DNA of 64,000 nt from Deroplatys truncata (lineage: Eukaryota > Arthropoda > Insecta > Mantodea > Mantidae), in the NCBI GenBank assembly GCA_030765065.1, contig CM060990.1, forward strand, positions 672,854,118 through 672,918,117, in the 5' to 3' direction. Below the pieces are notes generated by a model, which saw only the letters and a program-made list of their open reading frames with translations, did no database searches and was not told where the DNA came from. Shown here piece by piece: positions 1 to 10,801 of the stretch; the stretch's first letter is position 1, and each line of letters begins with the position of its first letter. The position numbers were made by a program, and so were the translations under genes.

Positions 1-2306
1 TGGTAAGTAAAGTCTTTAAAAGGAGTTTCAAAAATGTATGGTTTCATCCGCAGCTTTCTATGATAGCCGCAAACGGCAATCGGTGCCGAGGACGCGGACA
101 GGAAAAACACCGCGCAGCCGGTTCATAATTTTTGGTTCTCTCTGTACAAGGCTATTATCTCATAGCTTGAAACATTACCCTCTGCTGGCTGCGGTAAGCC
201 ATCAAATAAAACGATAGTTTTACAATTTCAAAGTATACGGATCATTATAATTTAATAATGCCAAGATATTACTTCCGTTTCCTCTGAAGAGAAATCTGAA
301 TATAGGTGACAAAGAAATTTATCATATATTGGAGATGGTATGCTTATATTAATGATGGCAACATAGTAATGCCTTTTAATTACAGCCTGTATCTATACTA
401 ACGTACATGTAAGCTAACTGGGGATTTTAAGAATATTTCAGAGTTTTTATATTAGCTTGAATTTTTGGGAATGAATATCGAATTTTCCTTGTATACAAAC
501 TTAGGTTTCACTGTAACCTAATGTTTAAGCTATGTGAGCGAATATTTCGTATCATATTTCTGCAAAATTTTTGTAATTTTTGCCACCAGAAAGTTAAAAA
601 AATATCTGCTGTAAATCATGCTATGGCTACTTACCTGATTTTATATTACGACTGTTGCCCGAAAATGGAATCCTTTTTCCTTGAAACTAATCTAGTTGAC
701 GAAGCAGATTCAACAAGTTCTTCTCCATTTCCTCATTTTTGTAGTAGAGGTACAACGTGTAGTGCCCCATTTCCATAATTTTTGCGTTTGTCTTCAGCAT
801 ATCCTTCCCCATTTCCTGACGTTTCCTGGTGGAGGTCAACAAGTGATCCGGTATTTCCAGACGTTTTTCGTGGAGTTTCAACACGTGCTGCCGTATTCCC
901 AGATGTTTGCTGTTGAGATTCAACATCTGGTCCCCCATTTCCATAGTTTTGCTGTTGAGGTTCAACACGTAATGACCTATTTTCAGATTTTTTTTGTAGA
1001 GGTTCAAAATTTCCAGATTTCTGCGGTTGATATTCATCATGTGCTCCCCTGTTTTCGTATATTTCCTGTTAAGGTTCAACATGTCATCCTCCTTTTCCTG
1101 ATATTTTGGTTTGAGATTCAATGCGTTCTCCCCTATTTCCATATTTTTGCTTCTGAGGTTCAACATCTGATCACACCAGGCGTGTTTGTTGTAGAGGGTC
1201 AAAATCTGGGACCCCATTTCCAGATTTTTGCAATAGAGGTTCAAGATGTACCTCCCCAATTCCAGATTTTTCTTGCAGATGTTGAACATGTCAGCTCCTA
1301 TTTCCGGATCTTTGTAGAGTTTAAACATGTCCTCCGCCGTTTCCAAATTTTTTCTGTAGATATTCAACAAGTGGATCCCCATTTGCTGATTTTTGAAAAA
1401 AATGATCAAAATCTGCTCCCCAGTCCCAGATTTGTGCATTTGAGGTTCTACATGTGCTTCCCCATATCCAGAATGTTGCTGTTGGGGTTCTGCTTGTGCT
1501 CCTCCAATTCCGCAATTTTGCTGTTGGGGTTCGTGATGTTCTCCCCGATTTACAGCTTTTATCTGTTGAGGTACAAATGGAAATGGGGTATGCGCTTGTT
1601 CAGGAGCTGCAGAAACCGTTGCATTAGCCGGACATTTCTGGGATCCTGAAGATTTAAAGGGTGGAATGTTTGGAGGGCTCAGATCACCTGATACTCCACA
1701 GCGGCTGATATTTGCCTGATTTGAGGCAATGTCTCCATCTGTGTTCTCAGCGGGCACCGACATTTCTGAAGATACCTGTATGAATATATTGAATCATTAA
1801 TATTTTATCAACGGTAAACTCACTGGAGATTTTGTTATATCTAGGGAAAATAAAAAAAAGGTTTAGCCTTAATTGTCTATTTCACAATTAGTGGAAAGCA
1901 TATACAGACCAGAAGAAATAAATACAGTAAAATATTAATTTGCTCAATAAAACACTAAACTGCTTTGAAAATGTACCTAATATTTTACCATATCATCTTA
2001 ATAAATGTTTCACTAGATGGCTGTAGTGTGGGTGTTATAATGAGTTGTTCTTATGTTACCATTTGTGCCAACTATACAATGTTCATTGAACACTATGAAT
2101 TATTACTCATCAAGAAGGTTTTATTTGTACCATTTCGCTTTCATTCAAACATTACGTACCTGTTCACAATCTCAAACAGCAGAAGCTATAATATATCTTA
2201 ACTAAATAAACGAGATAACAACTACTAAAAAGTGATAAACAACAAATGCTAAGGAGATGACAAGAACTGTAGGGATAAGAAGACATGATTTGTCGAAACA
2301 TGTCAT
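1..2306. repeat. Segmental duplication, copy 1
   Basis: Almost every line here recurs at 49508-51848 in the same orientation, with scattered substitutions and small indels (roughly 95% alike by eye). Similarity stops at about 2306/51848, after the shared run aaacatgtca. The left end of this copy lies outside the window. The unit carries the 14-residue-repeat ORF, its flanking splice-like signals and AT-rich non-coding DNA. The copies are about 49.5 kb apart and no transposon termini were seen at the shared edge, so this looks like a host duplication rather than a mobile element. Confidence 0.93.
687..1763 (-). CDS. 14-residue-repeat protein, copy 1 (unknown function)
   Basis: An uninterrupted 358-residue ORF that I do not recognise. 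Residues 1 to about 70 are a non-repeated head starting MSVPAENTDGD. Three Gln/Gly-rich blocks of 14 residues follow (EPQQ...GxG...), then about 17 tandem 14-residue units with consensus N-L-x-x-K-N-x-E-M-G-x-x-M-L and a few 10- or 13-residue variants, ending LLNLLRQLD. No signal peptide or membrane segment is evident; the units are polar and Lys/Asn/Met-rich. On this strand an AG acceptor precedes the ATG (exon from about 1775) and a GTAAGT donor lies 52 nt past the stop (exon end about 635). Splicing from the upstream GTACGT donor (exon end about 2157) would put an in-frame TGA ahead of the ATG, supporting this start. The paralog at 50192-51307 stays open despite many amino-acid changes. It could still be a fortuitously open minisatellite. 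Confidence 0.5.
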   Translation of the reverse strand: MSVPAENTDGDIASNQANISRCGVSGDLSPPNIPPFKSSGSQKCPANATVSAAPEQAHTPFPFVPQQIKAVNRGEHHEPQQQNCGIGGAQAEPQQQHSGYGEAHVEPQMHKSGTGEQILIIFFKNQQMGIHLLNIYRKNLETAEDMFKLYKDPEIGADMFNICKKNLELGRYILNLYCKNLEMGSQILTLYNKHAWCDQMLNLRSKNMEIGENALNLKPKYQEKEDDMLNLNRKYTKTGEHMMNINRRNLEILNLYKKNLKIGHYVLNLNSKTMEMGDQMLNLNSKHLGIRQHVLKLHEKRLEIPDHLLTSTRKRQEMGKDMLKTNAKIMEMGHYTLYLYYKNEEMEKNLLNLLRQLD

Positions 2307-2766
2307 TCCGTACCACTTTGTTAGTCAGAAATAATATAGCAAAGTAAGCATCAAGTAGTGACCTTAAGAAGGACGTATGGGATTTTACTAACTTATGTGT
2401 TTCGCCCATCATATTACAGTTAATCAAATGGATGAAGGCAGGTGAAAAAGGAGAGGGAAACAAAAAAGACAAGGTAGTTAGTGCGCATATGCATAGAACT
2501 TCAATGTTCTCTTTTTGCGGCGAAAATAATACTGTAGCAATAATACAGCTTATTACGAATATTTCCGGGTGTAACATAAAAAACGCAATATTTTGGAGGT
2601 TTTCTCTATAAACTATACTTAATTTTATATTTCTTTGAACCAACTTTAAAATATGTTGAAATTTTTTCAAAGTTTTACACATGCAATCCAAACTATTGAC
2701 ATGCAATGTTTCATTATTAGTTTTATCATACATACAATTAGGCAATCCTTTGATTAAGAAACGCAT
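2164..2766 (-). CDS. Hypothetical 200-residue ORF, probably non-coding
   Basis: Open for 200 codons in AT-rich DNA, Cys/Leu/Ser-rich at the C-terminus (SICCLSLFSSCYLV), with no recognised domain. The duplication breakpoint at about 2306 cuts through it: the copy near 51708-51932 keeps only the last ~45 codons joined to unrelated sequence. A GTACGT donor-like site follows its stop in both copies, so part may be leader exon of the repeat-protein gene. Most likely a chance ORF. Confidence 0.15.
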   Translation of the reverse strand: MRFLIKGLPNCMYDKTNNETLHVNSLDCMCKTLKKFQHILKLVQRNIKLSIVYRENLQNIAFFMLHPEIFVISCIIATVLFSPQKENIEVLCICALTTLSFLFPSPFSPAFIHLINCNMMGETHKLVKSHTSFLRSLLDAYFAILFLTNKVVRNDMFRQIMSSYPYSSCHLLSICCLSLFSSCYLVYLVKIYYSFCCLRL

Positions 2767-3039
2767 CTGAAAATTGACCTTTTTTAAAACAAGTAAAGGG
2801 TTTAGGGAATTTCAGAATATTTGTGGAACCCTGGGATCAAAAATAAATTACCTATATAGGTGTCAACATAATGCTGACTTTGCTTAATTTTTTGTCGGAA
2901 ACTATATCATGGTACCTAGTTGAGTTTCGAGACCTCAAATTATCAATCATTATTGTTCCTTTAGATTTGTGGAGTACTATAGCCAGACGGGAATACCATC
3001 CAAAGAGAAGGGTAAAATTAATAATAGCAGATAAGAATA

Positions 3040-3145
3040 CTTCAGAGAGAGAGTGTGTGCGTGATTGTGGGCATGTTGGCGCGAGTGAGCGTGCGAGAGA
3101 GAGAGTGTGTGAGAGAGAGAGAGACAGAGAGAGAGAAAGAGAGAA
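3040..3145. repeat. GA/GT-rich simple repeat
   Basis: Imperfect gagaga runs mixed with gtgtgtg and gcgagtgagc stretches. Purine-rich low-complexity DNA. Confidence 0.85.
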
Positions 3146-4170
3146 AATAACATTACCTATAAACGAAAAGTCTGATGAATAGGAACCTTCGTATTTATTT
3201 CTAGCATCCTTCAAAGATGGAAGTGAAGCTTTTCAAAGTAATTTCCTCCATCCAAACAACCTTTTATATAGAATATTTCCATTATTTTTTTCTTTTTAAA
3301 ATTGCTTATGTGGTTTTAATTAAAATATATCTAGAGGCTTCATCATTAGGCTCTGAAATTCTCTCAAGTCCAATAGACTGGGTAATAATAAAGAGACAAA
3401 GAGCTGTTATAGAAAAATAAATTTAGAATTAATTAAAGTATGTCATTTGGCTCAAATAGTTAAGTCCTTTGTGCCAGCTGTTTCCCACATATTTTCATCT
3501 GTTTCGTTCAATTATCCAATGTTTTAAGCAATCCACTTTATAAAGTATAGTACCCATTCGTTTGTTCCTCATTATCCTATACGAGGAGTATCAAATATCA
3601 AGACTTGCATATTTGACTAGCTTTTTATCTGTAGATTGTCGACCTCACATTCTCTATGTGGGTTTTTGCCTATAATAATATATTGAAAAAGATTCCTGGA
3701 AAGTATTCGTATGATTAAATTTATGTATAGTAATTTTTAGAATAGCACTCAGAGAAAGCCGTATGATTGCTAAACATTTTATTTATTCAACTCCTAAATA
3801 TAATTTACTTCAACTTATGTTGATATCGGTGGTTTTGACATCAGAAACTATCACGTGATATTAACTCGCGCACATAGTGTTTTTGCATCAAGCTTATATT
3901 ATTTTATTTTACGCCGAATATACTCACATTACTCTCATATTTTCCTTCCATCCTCAGCGGAGAGTTAGTTAGTAGGAATGGAAAGGAATGAAACAATCAC
4001 TGCATAATCTAACATAGCATTTAGAGCACATTGTTCATACAATCGATTTACGTTTCATGCAGGGGCACAATCTCTCTTCCTTTCCTACTGCATTTGGAAT
4101 AAAATGATGTTCTCAAACAACTCGTATGAAATAGGAATAACTAACATTTGCAGATAAAGATGATCTTTGT

Positions 4171-4268
4171 TACCCTTTGAGTAGGACTTCACCTTTACAT
4201 AACGACAAGATTGTATTTGTACCCTTTGTGTAGGACTTCACATCTTCATAAGGGCACATTCGCCACTT
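4171..4268. repeat. Two-copy 49-bp direct repeat
   Basis: The string taccctttg(a/t)gtaggacttc starts at 4171 and again at 4220, and the following bases also agree imperfectly. A small local tandem duplication. Confidence 0.75.
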
Positions 4269-5493
4269 CTAGCTCCATTAAGGTTGAAGCAGTCCGAGTG
4301 AGACTGTACTATTTTACAATAGCCAATTATTCTGCATAGTTACGTCGAGCATCAATGTATTATCACTGCTTGCTATAAATTTCAGATTTGCAGTATCATT
4401 ATGTATTGATAGCAATTGCTTACAACTGTTAGTTAATCTTTATTATCCTAAAAAGAACATCTTGACTTGATCTGTTGTTGATTACCGAAAAAGTGAACAT
4501 TGTGACCACTGCACTGTCCATAGTGAACATAAATTAAAATGATGATTTTAACAATCCAGTTTTCAAGCCACCCATGATCGTTATTTGAAAACTCATTTTT
4601 ACTTTCCAAGATATAGATTTTGGAATTCAATTCTCCTGTAAGATTACAATGGCTGAATACCGGTAAAATATAAAAATGAAAAATGTGGAGCACCAGGAAA
4701 TAACTGTTATAGAAATATGTAATTTCATTAACTCTTCTGCACTGGAATTCCATGGAACAGTAGTTATGAGTAACACAATGGAAAATAATATTTGATACTC
4801 TGGGTTACGTTCAAGGCATTTACCCTGGCAAAGTTCAAGATTGACTAAATACACATACCCCCCAGGGGCTCAACTTTTGTGAGTACGGGTTAGGCGCACC
4901 CGGTGTACCCGAGCCATTCATAGCCATTTTCACCCATTCATCCCCGTCCGGTCGAGGTGGGTTCGTTCTCGTGAAAGGGGGACTCAAGGTAGGCTCTCGT
5001 ACGTTCTGTGCACTTCATTCCATGTCGCCCGTCGCCATCGCTTCTTTCTTCTCTTCTATTTATGCACATTTCGACCCACGCCCATTCATTTACACATCTC
5101 TTTTACTTCTTCGCCGGCCTACCTTGAGTGCGAAACGCCCACACAGTTTTAGTTTCTTTTAACCTTTTATTTTAATCCTCCGTGGACACAGCCTGACGGA
5201 TACCCGCGTACTGGGTGCGCAGCTGGGTGAGTGGGTAATGGCGTCATCCCCACCACCCGGGGTCGTCATGTAGGGTATGTGTTCGTATCCGCTGTTCAAC
5301 TGCAGTCCCGCGGGGGGGCCATTGCATGAGCTACTGACTTCCGACGGCCATTGGGTCCCTCTGTCTATGTTCCGGGAGGTGTGACCCTAAGGTGAGCTTG
5401 GTTTAGATAGGCCACTCACCCAAGCCCGGGGAACGCCCGGGAAGTCAGAGCCCGAGGTCGGAGACGGTTGCAATGGTGGAGGATGTATTTCGC

Positions 5494-6780
5494 TATGGAG
5501 CACCCTTTCTCCATTAATACCAACAAGCGCCGAAAAGTTTACGTAACAGAAGTGACACCACCGACAACTGGTTGTTACTTGGTCATTTCACGAACCGAAG
5601 AAGGACAAAGTTTTGAGAAGGTGAACCCTTTTATCATTCAAAAGGGCATTGATGCTATTGCTGGTGCGGTTCAGTCCTGCACTCGTCTACGGAACGGTTC
5701 CTTATTAGCTCAAACGAAGTCCAATCAGCAAAGCAAGACCTTGTTGCGCGCTACGCTTCTCCACGGCTATCCCATCCGTGTGGCGAAGCACGTAAATTGA
5801 ATTCCTGTCGATGCGTTATTACCACCCATAACCTCGATGGTATGTCGGACGATGAACTCGTAGACTACCTTTCAGACCAAAAGGTGACAGTGCATAGAGT
5901 GCAGGTCCAACGCGACGGCGTATTGGTACCCACTCGTACCCTGATTCTAACATTTGATGGCGTCGATCTGCCCACGAGCATTTCCGCAGGTTACGAACGA
6001 ACATCTGTGAGGCCTTATATTCCTAGACCTCTGCGTTGTTTTAAATGCCAACGTTTTGGGCATACGCAAGTCTCATGCAGGAGTGCCGTTAACATCTGTG
6101 CAACATGTAGCCAGCCCTCACACGAAGGTACCTGTTCAACAGCCCCCGTCTGCGTTAATTGTAAAGGGTCTCATTCTGCGTCGTTTGCCGACTGTCCGCG
6201 GTACTTGGACGAGAAGGCGATCCAGGAGATCCGGGTGAAGGAAAAACTCTCCTTTGCTGAAGCCCGGAGGCGTTATCATGCGCGCTAACCTTCACTCCTG
6301 CTATCTGGCACATTTTGTTCTGCTGTTGCCTCGCCAGTACCACGAGTAGATGCCGAAACTCAGACATGGACAATGACTGCATTAACCGCCGCTTCCATCC
6401 TGCCGTCCATTAAAGCTACTGTTACCAAGCCCTATAAACCTGGTCCAAAGTACATGAAGTCGCAAGCCGCTGAAAAGAAACCCAAGCAGAAACTTCGTAG
6501 GGAAGATTTTCTGAAGGACCCTCAGCGTGCGCGCGGTAAGAAAAGTTCACCTTCTCCTCCTCGGAGGTCGCAGTCCCAGGAAGCTCCTGGGACAAGCCGC
6601 GCTCAGCGGCCCCCCTCACCCATTGCCACCCAGAACCGGTTCACGACGCTTGAATCGCTTTCTGGCTCTGAGCGCGTGGGGCCTCCCTTCGAGGAGGCCA
6701 TGGAGTCTGACCAACTCCATACAAAAATCCCGAGCCCAAAGGTTAAACAAAAGATAATTTTAAGCCGCCCTTCTAAGTAG
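5494..6780 (+). pseudogene. LINE copy 1 ORF1 (gag-like, CCHC), broken
   Basis: Matches the intact 429-residue ORF1 at 58473-59762, starting MEHPFSINTNKRRK. Against that copy, one base is missing near 5790 (frame changes after the residues equivalent to VEKH), a codon is missing near 5887, and a C-to-T change near 6287 turns a Gln codon into a stop. Three Cys/His knuckles remain at about 6036-6195 (CFKCQRFGHTQVSC, CATCSQPSHEGTC, CVNCKGSHSASFADC), expected to bind RNA in the ribonucleoprotein. The C-terminal third is basic and Pro/Ser-rich. Confidence 0.9.
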
Positions 6781-6802
6781 ACAGTTTATCCCCATTTTCT
6801 TA

Positions 6803-9800
6803 ATGGCTATCCTGAGGTGGAATGTACGTGGTGTACGATCGCATAGGGCGGAACTGCAACTTTTATTGCGTTCCCATTCACCTATGGTCGTGTGTTTGCA
6901 GGAGACCAAGCTTCGCCCTAATGATCCTTTTGATCTCCAAGGATATACGCCGGTTCGCTACGACCTTGAACCGAGGGAGGGTACTCCTGCTCATGGTGGT
7001 GTCATGATTTTGGCGCGTAACGACGTTCACTTTCAAACTATTACACTTACATCCGACTTGCAAGTTGTTGCCGTTCGCCTTCACTTGCCCGGCTTTTTGT
7101 TTTCTGTTTGCTCTGTGTATTCACCTCCATCGTCTCCCCTCGCTCCCGCAGACACTCGAGCTCTCCTGTCCGCTCTCCCAACACCATTTCTTCTGTTGGG
7201 AGATTTTAATGCCCATCACCTACTGTGGGGTTCGCCAAGGGCTTGTGCGAGGGGAACCCTTCTGTCCGAAATTTTTTATCAGCTCAATCTTTCCATCCTC
7301 AATAGCGGTGAACCTACTTTTGTTTCTGATTCTTCTGGTACATTCTCTCACATGGACCTAGCCGTTTGCTCACTCCAGCTTGCTCGTCGTCTGCAGTGGA
7401 ACGTCGTCGCTGACACCTACTCCAGCCACCATTACCCCTGCGTCGTTTCTCTTCTATCTCACCACGTCCAGCATTCCAGAGTACCTACCTGGATATTCAG
7501 AAAAGCCGACTGGAGCTTGTATTCCAGCCTCGTGCATTTTGACGATCAGCCCTTCGCAGACATTAACCAACTAGTGCAGCACCTTACGTCTACGATTTTC
7601 TCTGCCGCCGAACGTGCAATTCCCCGTTCATCCTGTCAACCTCGGCGACCGCCTGTTCCGTGGTGGAACGAGGATTGTCGGGACGCCGTTCGTGCTAGTA
7701 GAACTGCACTTAGGTTGTTTCGGCGACACCCTACACTTGCTAATTTGGTGACTTTTATACAATCGCGCGCAAGGGCTCGTCGCATTATTCAGGATAGCAA
7801 GAAGGCGTCGTGGACTCGTTTTGTCGAGTCTTTTAATCGCTTTACACCTTCATCTGTTGTTTGGGATAAACTTCGTCGCTTCTCAGGTAAAGTGTCGCAT
7901 TGTACTGTTTCTGGCCTTCAGGTTTCCAATGCCACCATAGTGGATCCGGCTGCCATCGCTAACACTCTTGGTGCTGCCTTTGAGGCGGTTTCCAGTTCAG
8001 ACCATTATTCCGCCGGCTTTCGCTGTATCAAAGACCGGCTGGATTCCGACACCTTTAATTTTCGGTCTGCTAATAATGAGTGTTATAATGAACTTTTCAC
8101 ACTGAGGGAGCTGGAGCACGCTCTTCATTGCTCTAGGCACTCCGCTCCTGGCCCGGACGGCATTCATGTCCTGATGTTAAAGAACCTTTCAGCCGACAGT
8201 AAACTCCTTCTCTTACAGGTCTATAACCGTATTTGGCAAGACGGCTTTTTTCCTTCCGTTTGGTGCGAAGCCACCATTGTCCCTATACTTAATCCTGGGA
8301 AGGATCGCCAACTTCCTTCCAGCTACCGCCCTATCTCCCTCACCAGTTGCGTTTGCAAGGTGACGGAGCGCATGATTAACGGACGGTTGACATGGTGGCT
8401 TGAGTCTCAGAAACTTCTAGGGAACGCTCAGTGCGGGTTTCGCCGCTATCGCTCTACCGTAGACCGTCTGGTGTCCCTGTTGACGCATATTATGAATGGA
8501 TCTCTGAGAAAGTGTCAAACAGTGGCTGTGTATTTTGACCTGGAGAAAGCTTATGACACTTGTTGGAGGGGCGGCATTTTACGTACACTTCACGCATGGA
8601 ATAACCGCGGTCGTCTTCCCATATTTCTTCGGGAGTTCATGACGGATTGCGTTTTTCGTCTACGTGTCGGCTCGGTTTTATCTCGTCGTTTTATTCAAGA
8701 GAACGGAGTACCGCAGGGCTCTGTACTCGGTGTCACACTTTCTGCGATTGCTATCAACCCCATTGTTGATTGTATTCCACCTGGCATGTCATCGTCCCTT
8801 TTTGTTGAAGATTTTGCCATTTATTGCAGTTCACGGCGGACCTGTCTACTCGAACGCCGTCTCCAGAGCTGTATCGACCGTCTCTACGCCTGGAGTAACG
8901 CCAGCGGCTTTAATTTCTCCGCTGAGAAATCCGTCTGCATCAACTTCTGGAGCCGGAAGTATTTCCCTCCGCCCTCTCTCCATCTTGGGTCTGAGGTCCT
9001 TCCATTTGCAGACGAGGTGAAATTTTTGGGGTTGGTCTTTGACCGGAAGCTGAGCTGGACTTCTCACGTTTCCTTTTTAAAAGCAAAGTGTGACCGTTCT
9101 CTTAATATTTTACGTGTTTTAAGTGGCACTTCCTGGGGAGCTGATCGGACCGTCCTTCTTCGCCTTTATCGCTCTTTGGTCCGATCCAAGCTTGATTACG
9201 TGTGTATTGTTTATTCTTCGCCACGTCTATCTGTGTTACGTCGATTGAATGCCATTCACCATCGTGGCATAAGAGTCGCTACAGGGGCCTTTCCAACTAA
9301 CCCTGTACCCAGTCTGTACGCAGAAGCTGCAGAGCCTCCGCTGTCCTTCCGGCGTGAGATGCTTTTATGCAGCTATGCTTGTCGACTCTCAAGCATGCCT
9401 AAACACCCGTCCTTCGATTTATTTTACGAGGATTCGCTTGATCGACAATATTTCGTTAGCTCCTCTGCATTACTACCTCCAGGGGTTCTATTTCGAAAGC
9501 TTCTTCGGCATTTGGACTTTACGCCAGCGCCGGCCCTTCCCAGGGGGGAAACGCGCTTTCCTCCATGGTTGCGCGCTGAGGCCCAGTGTCACCTTGGGTT
9601 GACGTCTATGTCGAAGAATGAGACCTCTTCTTCAGTTCTTAGATCGGTCTTTTTAGAACTTCGGTCGCAGTTCGGGGACTTTCGTTTTATATATACTGAT
9701 GGGTCTAAGACTGATGTTGGAGTAAGGTGTGCCTTTGTTGGTGATAATCGTAGTTTTACATTTCGTTTACCCGGGCAATGTTCGATTTTTACCGCCGAAC

Positions 9801-10493
9801 TTTTTTAGTATTTATCAGTCACTTTTATACGTCCAGCGGTACGACCTACGACTCTGTTTTATTTGTTCAGACTCCCTGAGTGCTCTTCAAAGTATTCGCG
9901 CACTGTACAATTACCACCCCCTCGTACAGCGCATACATGACCCGGTCCACTCGCTTGGTGCCTCTGGCATCAGCGTCTCTTATATGTGGATTCCAGGTCA
10001 TGTGGGCATCTCAGGGAACGAGTCGGCCGACGCCGCTGCGAAATCGGCGATTTTATTACCCAGATTTTTTACCTCTGTTGTTCCCTCGTCAGATTCGTGT
10101 GTTATTTTACGTCCCCGCATCCTCTCGCTTTGGCGCGATGAGTGGACGGCCCTACGGGGGAACAAATTGCGGGAAATTAAAAATGTCCCGTTAGTCTGGG
10201 GTACCTCTTCTCGTTCTACACGTCGGGAAGAGGTACTTTTAGCCCGTTTACGAATTGGACATTGCCTTTTTAGTCATAGATACTTGCTCAGTGATGACCC
10301 CGCTCCACTGTGTCAGCTGTGTGGTGCGCCCTTAACGGTGCGCCACATTTTAACTGAGTGTAAAGATTTAGCTCCACTGCGCGTTCGCGTGGGTCTGCCT
10401 GTTGGCATAGCCAACGTTTTGGCAGACGACCCGCATGCTGTAGAATGCCTTTTACGTTTTATAAGTGACATTGGTTTTATCCGTCGCATTTGA
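6803..10493 (+). pseudogene. LINE copy 1 ORF2 (EN-RT-RNase H), broken
   Basis: The first 1001 codons (6803-9808) are open. They cover the APE-type endonuclease (WNVRG, LQETKL, GDFNAHH), the RT fingers and palm (SAPGPDG, YRPISLTS, FDLEKAYD, NGVPQGSVL) and the start of RNase H (YTDGSKT). An extra T in the run near 9803 shifts the frame; the rest, including WIPGHVGISGNESAD and a Cys/His C-terminal knuckle, continues in another frame to 10493. The RT catalytic box reads FVED where the intact copy has FVDD, and the endonuclease SDH is SHH. These changes indicate a dead copy even without the frameshift. Confidence 0.93.
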
Positions 10494-10746
10494 TGCGCTG
10501 AGCGCCTTTTAGCTGTTTGATTTTACATCATCTTTTAATGGGGGCACTCCTCCCCAGTGGACATCTGGCGCTCGTGTCCCTCGCATTCTACAGTTCTTGA
10601 CACGTTGTTTTATTCTCTTGTTGACCAAGAGTTTAGTGTGTAGAGCTTAGTATTTGGTCTGTTGTGTTTTTTTAGTGTTTCTTTCCCAAGCGTTTTGTGT
10701 GGGGTTTTTACTTTTTTGACTTTTGCATTTATATTTTACACATAGA

Positions 10747-10781
10747 AAGGGCGCTAATAACCCTAGTATTTGAGCGCTCTT
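10747..10781 (+). promoter_or_regulatory. LINE copy 1 3' hairpin
   Basis: ggGCGCT...AGCGct closes a short loop just before the triplet tail. The same stem-loop is present in both other copies, so it probably marks the RNA 3' end recognised by the element's reverse transcriptase. Confidence 0.6.
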
Positions 10782-10801
10782 AAACCCCACCTCATCATCA
10801 C

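Larger units (their letters stand above)
2767..4857. other. Intergenic, no gene seen
   Basis: AT-rich DNA without a recognisable coding region. The only structures noted are the GA-rich tract near 3040-3145 and a two-copy 49-bp repeat near 4171-4268. The short ORFs over the GA tract are low-complexity Arg/Glu or Leu/Ser readings of simple sequence. Confidence 0.6.
4858..10801 (+). mobile_element. I-group LINE copy 1, nearly full length, broken
   Basis: Starts with a C-run and caggggctc, matching the 5' end of the intact copy at 57834, and ends in a 3' hairpin plus TCATCATCA tail. It contains a leader of about 640 bp, a gag-like ORF1, ORF2 with endonuclease, reverse transcriptase and RNase H, and a 3' UTR of about 300 bp. 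RNase H downstream of RT, the CCHC knuckles and the short triplet tail fit the I/Nimb-like group of non-LTR elements; the exact clade is an inference. No target-site duplication is found, because the element runs straight into a second truncated copy. Confidence 0.93.

Noticed and set aside
3040-3182. ORFs of 103 and 120 residues over the GA-rich tract
   Set aside because: Arg/Glu and Leu/Ser runs are direct readings of a simple repeat; no coding signal outside it.
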